Below, piece after piece: positions 25,634-33,121 of a stretch of DNA of 64,000 bases. The stretch covers positions 186,001-250,000 of the forward strand of contig CAVTFQ010000007.1 in NCBI GenBank assembly GCA_963734055.1, in the 5' to 3' direction. The DNA is from CAIWHR01 sp963734055 (GTDB lineage: Bacteria > Pseudomonadota > Gammaproteobacteria > Burkholderiales > Casimicrobiaceae). The notes beneath the pieces were generated by a model. The model made no database searches. It saw nothing but the letters and a program-made list of their open reading frames with translations, and was not told the origin of the DNA. Position 1 is the stretch's first letter. Each line of letters opens with the position of its first letter. A program made the position numbers and the translations under genes.

Positions 25634-26031
25634 CCTCCGTCGTCCCCGCGAACGCGGGGACCCAGCGACTTTCCTTGAGCCGAGTATGAGCAGGTCCCAA
25701 CGACACTGGGTTCCCGCGTGCGCGGGAACGACGAACGAAGGCATGGCATGACGTACCTCGCGAAAGCCTCCGTCGTCCCCGCGAACGCGGGGACCCAGCG
25801 ACTTTCCTCGAGCAGAGCATGGGCAGGTCCCAACGACACCGGGTTCCCCCTGCGCGGGAACGACGAACGAAGGCGCGGCATGACCTACCTCGCGAAAGCC
25901 TCCGTCGTCCCCGCGAACGCGGGGACCCAGCGACTTTCCTCGAGCCGAGCATGAGCAGGTCCCAACGACACCGGGTTCCCCCCTGCGCGGGAACGACGAA
26001 CGAAGGCATGGCATGACGTACCTCGCGAAAC
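25634..26031 (+). repeat. Three 132-133 bp tandem units ending in copies of the korB start
   Basis: Units begin with CCTCCGTCGTCC at 25634, 25767 and 25899. Each holds two hairpins (GTCCCCGCG-AA-CGCGGGGAC and GTTCCCGCG-x-GCGCGGGAAC) that match the element at 374-465. Each then ends in GAAGGCRYGGC-ATG-ACSTACCTCGCGAAA. The last of these ATGs, 26013, is the real korB start. The other two, at 25748 and 25880, are copies of its translation start. Units differ by only a few bases, so amplification is recent. The repeat fills the 397 bases between korA and korB. Confidence 0.9.
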
Positions 26032-27068
26032 CGAAGCTGCATCATCCGGACCTGCCGAAGAACACGCTCGGCTACACGCGCCGCGACTACGAGGGCGCCA
26101 TCTCGACCTTGTGCGCCGGCTGCGGCCACGATTCGATCTCCGCGGCAATCGTCCAGGCATTCTTCAACCTCGACGTCGAGCCGCACCGGGTGGCGAAGCT
26201 CTCGGGCATCGGCTGCTCGTCGAAGACGCCGACGTACTTCCTCGGCAACTCGCACGGCTTCAACAGCGTCCACGGCCGGATGCCCTCGGTACTGACCGGC
26301 GCCAATCTCGCGAATCGCGAGCTCATCTACCTCGGCGTCTCGGGCGACGGCGACTCGGCGTCGATCGGCATCGGCCAGTTCATGCACGTCCTGAGGCGCG
26401 GCGTGAACATGGTCTACATCGTCGAGAACAACGGCGTCTACGGCCTCACCAAGGGGCAGTTCTCGGCGACCGCCGACAAGGGCTCGCGGGCCAAGCGCGG
26501 CGCGATCAACAGCGACGAGCCGATCGACATGGTGATGCTCGCGCTACAGATGGGCGCGACCTTCGTCGCCCGCGCGTTCTCCGGCGACAAGGAGCAGCTC
26601 GTGCCGCTGATCGAGGCGGCGGTGCTGCACAAGGGCGCGGCGTTCATCGACGTCGTCTCGCCGTGCGTCGCGTTCAACAACCATCCGGGCTCGACCAAGA
26701 GCTACGACTACGTCCGCGAGCACAACGAGGCGGTCAATTTCCTCGACGTGATGGTGCCGCGCGAGCCGATCGCAGCGGAGATTCCGGCAGGCGACGTGCG
26801 CGAAGTCGTCATGCACGATGGCGGCACGATCCGGCTGCGCAAAGTCCATCCCGAGTTCGACCCGTCGAACAAGATCGCCGCGATGAACTACCTGCAGGAG
26901 CGCCACGCGGCGGGCGAGATCGTCACCGGGCTCCTCTACGCGCACCCCGATTCGCGCGACCTGCACGACGCGCAGGAAACCGTCGACGCGCCGTTGAACG
27001 CGCTCGCCGACGCCGACCTCGTGCCCGGCAGCGCGGCGCTCGCGGCGTTCAACGCGAGCCTGCGGTAG
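26013..27068 (+). CDS. korB: 2-oxoacid:acceptor oxidoreductase beta subunit (KorB type), copy 2
   Basis: The 351-residue beta subunit binds ThDP and one [4Fe-4S] cluster. The cluster cysteines are Cys34 and Cys37 (LCAGCGHDSIS), Cys68 (GIGCSSKTPTYF) and Cys218 (VVSPCVAFNNHPGS). The ThDP site is GDGDSASIG from residue 111 with ENNGVYGLTKGQ. It carries the extended C-terminal segment seen in the longer beta subunits of the 2-oxoglutarate:ferredoxin group. The N-terminal MTYLAKP is part of the tandem repeat unit, so two false start sites with the same upstream sequence lie 265 and 133 bases before it. Its TAG abuts, with no gap, the stop of the antitoxin gene on the other strand. Confidence 0.9.
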   Translation: MTYLAKPKLHHPDLPKNTLGYTRRDYEGAISTLCAGCGHDSISAAIVQAFFNLDVEPHRVAKLSGIGCSSKTPTYFLGNSHGFNSVHGRMPSVLTGANLANRELIYLGVSGDGDSASIGIGQFMHVLRRGVNMVYIVENNGVYGLTKGQFSATADKGSRAKRGAINSDEPIDMVMLALQMGATFVARAFSGDKEQLVPLIEAAVLHKGAAFIDVVSPCVAFNNHPGSTKSYDYVREHNEAVNFLDVMVPREPIAAEIPAGDVREVVMHDGGTIRLRKVHPEFDPSNKIAAMNYLQERHAAGEIVTGLLYAHPDSRDLHDAQETVDAPLNALADADLVPGSAALAAFNASLR

Positions 27069-27371
27069 CTAAGGTACCCGGTGCCCCCCGCGGGGGCGGC
27101 GTCCTGTGGGTGCCCGTGGGGCAGTTCCCGGGGTCGGGGGCTGTCCATAACGCTCCGCGTAGGCGTCGAGCAACCGGCGGATCATGCGCTGGTACTGCGT
27201 GTTGTGTTTCTGTGCCTCGCGCTTGAAGAACTCCACGCTCCTCCTGCTCAATGCGAGCGTGATCTTGACGCCCTCCTCACGAAACGCGAGATCCTCGGGC
27301 GGTGGCAGGAAATCGGCAATCACTCGAGGATTGCCGATGGGTTCATCGGTGTACCTGATTTTCGCGGTCAT
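27069..27371 (-). CDS. brnA: BrnA-type antitoxin
   Basis: The 100-residue protein has the ribbon-helix-helix features of BrnA: KITLALSRRSVEFFKREAQ, then HNTQYQRMIRRLLDAYAERYG. BrnA neutralises the BrnT ribonuclease and represses its own operon. The start overlaps the toxin gene's 3' end by 29 bases, the usual brnT-brnA order and spacing. The Pro/Arg-rich C-terminal tail (PPTPGTAPRAPTGRRP) is unusual and may be read-through of a lost stop. The stop codon is directly opposite the korB stop. Confidence 0.85.
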   Translation of the reverse strand: MTAKIRYTDEPIGNPRVIADFLPPPEDLAFREEGVKITLALSRRSVEFFKREAQKHNTQYQRMIRRLLDAYAERYGQPPTPGTAPRAPTGRRPRGGHRVP

Positions 27372-27633
27372 AGATCTGTCTTCCTATGCGCCAATAGCCC
27401 GCGCCGAAGATGCGAATGACGCCGGCGCGATACGTAAAGCGAACCGTAAGAATGCCGGATCCAACCCGGCCAAAGCAGAAGTAGCGCTTTTCGGTCGAGC
27501 CGTGCTCGGCGTCTTCGGCGATGACACGGTTCTCGTCGCCAAACCCCAATTGCGCGGTGGCGAAGTCGACGCCGTGCTTGAGCCGATTGGCGCCGTCTTT
27601 GGCGGGGTCCCAGTCAAACCGGGCTCTGACCAT
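27343..27633 (-). CDS. brnT: BrnT-type ribonuclease toxin
   Basis: The 96-residue protein matches BrnT toxins, small RNases that block translation in stress. The N-terminal FDWDPAKDGANRLKHGVDFA motif is characteristic, followed by FGDENRVIAEDAEHGSTEKR and a RVGSGILTVRFTYRAG strand. It starts with ATG 27633 and overlaps brnA. The pair is convergent to the kor operon and forms an independent module. Confidence 0.88.
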   Translation of the reverse strand: MVRARFDWDPAKDGANRLKHGVDFATAQLGFGDENRVIAEDAEHGSTEKRYFCFGRVGSGILTVRFTYRAGVIRIFGAGYWRIGRQIYDRENQVHR

Positions 27634-27761
27634 GACCCGATATTACCGGATGGCCATACAAAAAGCCATATCACGTTCTGCGCGGGAGGCTGCCATTCCG
27701 GAGCCCAGCCTGGCGGTATTCGGTGATCCGGTAGCCGCCGGCCGCGGAGTAGAATCGCCGC

Positions 27762-29717
27762 ATGAAGGCGTTCTGGACCATCCTCGCGATCGCGGGCGGC
27801 CTCGTGCTGCTCCTGCTCATCGGCGTCGCGATCGCCGTCTGGACGGTCGACGTCAACCAGTTCGTCGCGCCGGTACAGGCGAAAGTGAAGGCGGCGACGG
27901 GCCGCGAGCTCGCGATCAACGGCGGGGTCAAGCTGTCGCTCGGTCTCGAACCCAAGGTCGTGTTCGACGACGTGCGCTTCGGCAACGCGTCGTGGGCCAA
28001 GGACAAGGAGTTTGCGTGGGTCAAGCACGTCGAGGCGGACGTCGCGCTGTTCCCGCTGTTGCGGCGGCGCTTCGAGGTCATCCGCCTGACTCTCGTCGAG
28101 CCGAACATCTCGCTCGAGACCGGCAAGGATGGCAAGGCGAACTGGGATTTGGGGACCGGCGGCCCCTCGGCACCGCCGGGTGCGGTGGGTGCCGGCGCGG
28201 CGTCGGTCCTGGCATCGTTCGGCATCGGACAGGTCGAGATCGAGAAAGGCACCGTGACGTACCGCGACGACGCGTCGGGCAACATTACGCGCGTCGTCAT
28301 CGAGCGCTTCGCGGCGCAGGCGCGCACGCCGACCTCGCCGATCAACGCCGAATTCAAGGGATCGGTGGACGACGTCCCGATCTCGCTCACCGGCAACCTC
28401 GGGCCGCTCGATGCGCTGCTCGCGCGGCGGTCGCCGTATCCGGTGACAGTCCAAGGTCAGGTCGCGGGACGCAGGACGAATCTGGGCGCGAAGCTGCAGT
28501 TCGCGCACGACACGACGAAGCTAAGTGATCTCGACGTCGGCATCGGTTCGAGCAAGGCGACCGGCGAGGCGACCGTCGCCACCGGCGCGCGCCGCAAGGT
28601 GACGCTGCGGCTGTCGGCGCCCTCGATCGCGCTCGCCGACCTCAAGTTTCCGCCGCCGACCGGCGCCACCGGAGCGCCGGCCGCCAAGGCGCCCGAACCT
28701 GCGAAGAAGGGGTGGATCTTCTCCGATGATCCGATGTCCTTCGCCGGGCTGGCCGGAGCGGATGTCGACGGCGACGTCACGATCGGCGAACTCAAGCTCG
28801 ACGACGGACGCAAGCTGACCGACGTCCACGCCCGCTTCACGCTGCGCGACGCGCATCTCGATGCGCCCGAACTGCAGGCGAAGACGATGGGCGGCTCCGT
28901 GAACGGCTCGCTCAAGGTCGACGCGACGCATCCGGTGGAGCCGGTGGTCGCCCTGGTCGCACAGGCGAACGGCCTGGAACTCTCGCAATTGCTGGCCGCC
29001 GGCGGGTCCCCGCGGCAGGTGAAGGGCGGCAAGACCGACGTGACGATCAATGTCACGACGCGCGGTACGACCGAACGGCAGTGGGCGCAACACGCGAGCG
29101 GCAACGTGCTCGCGGTGGTCGGACCCGCGCAGGTGGCGAACTCGAAGGAGACGGACACCGGCCTCGGCAGGATTGCGCAGGCGGTGAATCCTCTGCGTGG
29201 CGCGCAGGCGGAGACCGAGCTCAAGTGCGTGGTCGTCCGTTTGCCGCTGCACGACGGCATCGCGCACGTCGACCACTCGATCGCCGCCGAGACGCGCGAG
29301 ATCGGCGTGCTCGCGAGCGGCACGATCGATCTCCGCAACGAGACGCTGGATCTCTCGGTCACGCCGAGCGCGCGCGTGGCGCTGCCCATCGACGTAGGAC
29401 AGGTGGCTTCGCTCGTGCACGTTTCCGGCGCGCTGGCCTCGCCATCGGTCACCGTCGACGCGAGGGCGGCCGCGGCGACGATCGCCACGCTGGGCGCCGC
29501 GGCGAGCAAGGGTGGGATGGCGGGGGTCGTCGCGGCGCTCGCCGCGAAGCCCGGCACGGCCGCGGGCGGCCCCGATCCGTGCGACGTCGCGCTGGGCAAG
29601 GCGCCGGCGCCCACGACGACGACGGCCCCCTCCGCGGCGCAGGCGGCGGGCGCGATCAAGATCCCCGCCAACCAGGACGAGCTCAACAAGGCGCTCGGCA
29701 AGCTGTTCGGCCGCTGA
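27762..29717 (+). CDS. AsmA-family inner membrane protein
   Basis: The 651-residue protein begins with an N-terminal membrane helix (WTILAIAGGLVLLLLIGVAI) and a long periplasmic beta-rich region. AsmA landmarks are TGRELAINGGVKLSLGLEPK, the FDDVRFGNASWAKD step and a LVEPNISLETGKDGKANWDL loop. Near the C-terminus NETLDLSVTPSARV is the conserved AsmA-C pattern. The family is linked to outer membrane lipid transport and assembly (bridge-like lipid transfer proteins). An Ala-rich low-complexity tail follows. The neighbours give no functional clue. Confidence 0.85.
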   Translation: MKAFWTILAIAGGLVLLLLIGVAIAVWTVDVNQFVAPVQAKVKAATGRELAINGGVKLSLGLEPKVVFDDVRFGNASWAKDKEFAWVKHVEADVALFPLLRRRFEVIRLTLVEPNISLETGKDGKANWDLGTGGPSAPPGAVGAGAASVLASFGIGQVEIEKGTVTYRDDASGNITRVVIERFAAQARTPTSPINAEFKGSVDDVPISLTGNLGPLDALLARRSPYPVTVQGQVAGRRTNLGAKLQFAHDTTKLSDLDVGIGSSKATGEATVATGARRKVTLRLSAPSIALADLKFPPPTGATGAPAAKAPEPAKKGWIFSDDPMSFAGLAGADVDGDVTIGELKLDDGRKLTDVHARFTLRDAHLDAPELQAKTMGGSVNGSLKVDATHPVEPVVALVAQANGLELSQLLAAGGSPRQVKGGKTDVTINVTTRGTTERQWAQHASGNVLAVVGPAQVANSKETDTGLGRIAQAVNPLRGAQAETELKCVVVRLPLHDGIAHVDHSIAAETREIGVLASGTIDLRNETLDLSVTPSARVALPIDVGQVASLVHVSGALASPSVTVDARAAAATIATLGAAASKGGMAGVVAALAAKPGTAAGGPDPCDVALGKAPAPTTTTAPSAAQAAGAIKIPANQDELNKALGKLFGR

Positions 29718-29801
29718 TCGGTGCCCGGCGTTGCCTTTGACGGTGGTCAACGCGGCCGGCCGGCGGCGTGCGTAACATCCCGCGCAACACCCACTGACCC
29801 C

Positions 29802-30197
29802 ATGACGCGCAGACGCCGCCGCCTCGCTGCCTGGTTCGGGATCCTGGGCATCGCCTTTGCCCAGGTCGCCGTGACCGCCCACGCGTGCCTGACTGGGGCG
29901 TCGGCCCACGCGACGGCCGCCAGGGCGGTCGCGATGGGACACGAAGGACACTGCATGGACGCGCACTCGCGAAGTCGCCGCTCGCCCCGGTCGCCAATGC
30001 GTGCGAAGTGCAATGCACGGATGGCGTGCCATCGGCCGCGGCGCCGGACCTCCCGCCCGTGATGCTCGCGGTCCTGCCGGTCACGCCAGCCCCCGTCGCG
30101 CTCGCCGTTCTCGGGAGCCGCGGGAGACACGGTATCGCTCGCGCCGACGCGCGCGAAGCCGCCTCCGCACCTGCAGTTCGCCCGCCTGCTGATCTGA
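29802..30197 (+). pseudogene. Small exported protein upstream of cus, frame disrupted twice
   Basis: The frame from ATG 29802 reads TRRRRRLAAWFGILGIAFAQ and continues to HEGHCMDA, a signal/membrane segment and a His/Cys loop. Near 29955 it loses frame. The next frame reads PVANACEVQCTDGVPSAAAP and DLPPVMLAVLPVTPAPVALA. Near 30130-30150 the original frame returns and ends LQFARLLI at TGA 30195-30197. Proteins of this type precede copper-efflux operons in other betaproteobacteria, as far as I recall. The two shifts compensate each other, so either the gene is decayed or the assembly has two indels here. Confidence 0.5.
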
Positions 30198-30266
30198 CCT
30201 CCGACGCCGACTGACGCGGGCGCGCGGGCGCGCGCCTCGCGATTCGAACGCGTTCACGGAGGTCGC

Positions 30267-31550
30267 ATGCCTGCAGTCCCGCTCCTGCCCCGGGCCAACT
30301 TCGGGGCCAAGTATCTCGTACCGATGATCGTCGGCCTGGCGCTGGCCTGGCCGCCGTCGGCCGCGGCCGAGTCGCCGCTGTCGCTCGCGGAGGCGCTGAA
30401 GATCGCCGTCGGGCGCTCGCAGCAGATCGTGTCGCAGCGCGCGATGGTCGAAGCAGCGCGCGAGATGTCGGTCGCTGGCGGCGAGCTGCCCGATCCCAAG
30501 CTCAAGCTCGGCGTCGAGAACGTTCCGACCGACGGCGCCGACGCGTGGTCGCTCACGCGCGACTTCATGACCATGTCGAAGATCGGCCTCATGCAGGAGT
30601 TCCCGCGGGCCGAGAAGCGGCGCCTTCGGAGCGAGCGCGCGCAGCGCGACGCGGAGCGCGGCGCCGTCGCGGTCGAGTCCGCGACGCTCGCCGTCGAGCG
30701 CGACGCCGCGACCGCGTGGCTCGCCCGCCGCTACGCCGCCGAGGCCGAGCGCGTGATCGCCGCGCAGATCGGGGAAGCCGAGCTTTCGGTGACGACTGCC
30801 ACCGCGGCGTACCGCGCCGGCAAGGCGCCGCAGAGCGAGCTGATCGCCGCGCAGAGCATGGTGATCGAGCTCCGCAACCGCGCCACCGAGGCCTCCGGGC
30901 AGACGCGGCGGGCGCGGATCGCGCTCGCGCGCTACGTGGGCGGCGACGCCGAGCGGCCGCCCGGTGAAGTGCCGGACCTGGCGCGCCTGCCCGACGAGGC
31001 GCGGCTCGCCGATCTCGACGCCCAGCCGGAAGTGCGGCTCGCGCAGGCGCAGGAGTCGATCGCCGCGACCGAGGCCGAGCTCGCGGGCCAGGCGAAGAAG
31101 CCCGACTGGAGCGCGGAGGTGAGCTACGCCGTCCGCGGCTCGCCGTATTCGAACATGGTGTCTTTGATGTTCACGATCGACCTCCCGTGGTCGCCGGGGA
31201 CGCGCCAGGACCGCGAGCACGCGGCGAAGCTCAGGGAGCGCGAGGCCGCGCGCGCGATGCTCGAGGACGCGCGCCGGGTGCGGGCCGCGGAGGTCCAGTC
31301 GGTGCAGGTCGAGTGGCAGTCGGCGCGCGCGCAGGCGCAGCGCATCCGCGAGGAGCTCCTGCCGCTTACGGTGCAGCGGCGCGAGGCCGCGCTCGCCGCC
31401 TACCGCGGCGGTACCGGGCCACTGTCCGCGGTGCTGGACGCGCGCCGCGCCGAGCTCGACGCCGAGCTCGCGCTCATCAACCAGGACCAGGCCGTCGCGA
31501 AGGCCTGGGCCTTCCTCAATTTCGTCGTGCCGGGCACGGAGGCATCATGA
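30267..31550 (+). CDS. cusC: TolC-family outer membrane factor of copper/silver efflux
   Basis: The 427-residue protein has a signal peptide ending at PSAAAE and the two TolC-type repeats. The first repeat contains SLAEALKIAVGRSQQIVSQR and GELPDPKLKLGVENVP, and the second starts near AQPEVRLAQAQESIAATEAE. Helical coiled-coil stretches (REREAARAMLEDARRVRA) form the periplasmic tunnel. It ends with a stop that overlaps the next start as ATGA, so the three cus genes form one operon. It would complete the CusA-CusB pump across the outer membrane. Confidence 0.88.
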   Translation: MPAVPLLPRANFGAKYLVPMIVGLALAWPPSAAAESPLSLAEALKIAVGRSQQIVSQRAMVEAAREMSVAGGELPDPKLKLGVENVPTDGADAWSLTRDFMTMSKIGLMQEFPRAEKRRLRSERAQRDAERGAVAVESATLAVERDAATAWLARRYAAEAERVIAAQIGEAELSVTTATAAYRAGKAPQSELIAAQSMVIELRNRATEASGQTRRARIALARYVGGDAERPPGEVPDLARLPDEARLADLDAQPEVRLAQAQESIAATEAELAGQAKKPDWSAEVSYAVRGSPYSNMVSLMFTIDLPWSPGTRQDREHAAKLREREAARAMLEDARRVRAAEVQSVQVEWQSARAQAQRIREELLPLTVQRREAALAAYRGGTGPLSAVLDARRAELDAELALINQDQAVAKAWAFLNFVVPGTEAS

Positions 31551-33121
31551 CAGTCGGAATCGAATCGCAACGCAACGTGAAGATCGCGGCCGTCGCTGCC
31601 GCCGTTGTCGTCGCCGCCGTCGCGGCTGCCGGAGGATTCTGGTTCGGCATCCGGAATGCCCCAAGCGCTACCCCCGCACCGGCCGCCGCCGCGCCTGCGG
31701 CCGCAACGACGGACGCGACGGGACGCAAGGTCCTCTACTGGCACGATCCGATGGTGCCCGGGCAGAAGTTCGACCAGCCCGGCAAGAGTCCTTTCATGGA
31801 CATGGACCTCGTGCCCGTGTACGCGGACGCGGCCTCCGATGCGGGTGGCGTCGCCATCAGCGCGCGACAGCAGCAGAGCTTCGGGGTGCGCACCGCGGTG
31901 GCGAAGGAGGGGACGCTCGCAACTGGATTCACCGCCGTCGCCGCCGTCGGCATCGACGAGCGCGGCCTGGTCGCCGTGCAGGCCCGGACCCAGGGCTACG
32001 TCGAGCGGCTTCACGTGCGCGCGCAATACGACGTCGTCGCCGCGGGCCAGCCGCTCGCCGATCTCTATGTCCCGGAGTGGCTCTCCGCTCAGGAAGAGAT
32101 GCTTGCGCTCAAGGCGAGCACGCAGCCGGGCGCGGCGGCGCTCGCCGATGCGGCGCGCGCTCGCCTTCGCCTTCTCGACATGCCCGAAGCCGAGATCGCG
32201 CGCGTCGAGCGCGGCGGCAAGCCGTCGGCGCGGGTCACCGTCACGGCGCCGCAAGGCGGCGTGGTATGGGAGATCGGAGCGCGTGACGGCATGGCGATCA
32301 TGCCCGGCACGACGCTGTTCAAGCTCGCGGGCATCGGCACGGTCTGGGTCACGGCCGACGTGCCGGAAGCCCAGGCCGCGCTCGTTCGGACCGGCGCGCC
32401 GGTCGAGGCCCGCGCCGCCGCGTATCCGGATCGCGTCTTCAAGGGAAGCGTGAATGCGCTGCTTCCGGAAGTGAACGCGCAGACGCGGACCGTGCGCGCG
32501 CGCATCGTGCTCGCGAATCCGGGCGGCGCGCTCAAGCCCGGCATGTACGCGACCGTGAGCTTCGGTGGCGTCGTCGGCAAGCCCGGCGTGCTCGTGCCCG
32601 CCGAAGCGGTGATCCAGACCGGGAAGCGCAGCGTCGTCATCGTCGACGCCGGCAATGGCGCGTTCGCGCCGGTCGACGTCGCCATCGGTCGCGAGTCGGG
32701 GGATGTGGTCGAGATCGTCAAGGGTCTCGAGCCCGGGCAGAAGGTCGTCGTCTCCGGGCAATTCCTGGTCGACTCGGAGGCGAATCTCAAGGGCGCGTTG
32801 GCGCGCATCTCGGCCTCGGGCGACGTCGTCGCGCAGGCCGGCGGGGCCGATCCGCACGCTGGTCACAAAGTGCCGGCGTCGGCGCCGTCGGTGCAGGTCC
32901 ACCAGGCCGAGGGCGTCGTGCGCTCGGTCGGCGACGAGGTACTGATCAAGCACGGCGCAATCCCGACCGCGGGCATGGGCGCGATGACAATGGCGTTCAA
33001 GGCGCCGAAGGGCGGCGTGCCGAAGGACGTGAAGGAAGGCACCAGCGTGAAGTTCCAATTCGTGCTGACGCCGCAGGGGGACATGCAGCTCACGTCGATC
33101 GTGCCGACAGCGAAGCCATGA
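31547..33121 (+). CDS. cusB: Membrane fusion protein CusB with a fused CusF-like C-terminal domain
   Basis: The 524-residue protein starts with an N-terminal membrane anchor. A metal-handing loop YWHDPMVPGQKFDQPGKSPF-MDMD then holds three Met that match the copper-binding Met of E. coli CusB. The barrel, hairpin and lipoyl-like parts follow (QGYVERLHVRAQYDVVAAGQ, VTVTAPQGGVVWEIG). The last 70 residues are a CusF-type metallochaperone fold: IKHGAIPTAGMGAMTMAF has His, then Met at +11 and +13 as in CusF, but Met replaces the copper-capping Trp at +8. E. coli carries CusF as a separate gene, so this is a fusion. ATGA overlaps link it to both neighbours. Confidence 0.88.
   Translation: MTVGIESQRNVKIAAVAAAVVVAAVAAAGGFWFGIRNAPSATPAPAAAAPAAATTDATGRKVLYWHDPMVPGQKFDQPGKSPFMDMDLVPVYADAASDAGGVAISARQQQSFGVRTAVAKEGTLATGFTAVAAVGIDERGLVAVQARTQGYVERLHVRAQYDVVAAGQPLADLYVPEWLSAQEEMLALKASTQPGAAALADAARARLRLLDMPEAEIARVERGGKPSARVTVTAPQGGVVWEIGARDGMAIMPGTTLFKLAGIGTVWVTADVPEAQAALVRTGAPVEARAAAYPDRVFKGSVNALLPEVNAQTRTVRARIVLANPGGALKPGMYATVSFGGVVGKPGVLVPAEAVIQTGKRSVVIVDAGNGAFAPVDVAIGRESGDVVEIVKGLEPGQKVVVSGQFLVDSEANLKGALARISASGDVVAQAGGADPHAGHKVPASAPSVQVHQAEGVVRSVGDEVLIKHGAIPTAGMGAMTMAFKAPKGGVPKDVKEGTSVKFQFVLTPQGDMQLTSIVPTAKP

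Noticed and set aside
25718..25954. A 78-codon open frame through the tandem repeat starting at the decoy ATGs
   Set aside because: It is a product of the repeated korB start and hairpin sequence, not a conserved protein.
25634..26031. Tandem repeats mistaken for a CRISPR array
   Set aside because: The 132-bp units are continuous and nearly identical with no unique spacers, and no cas genes are present.
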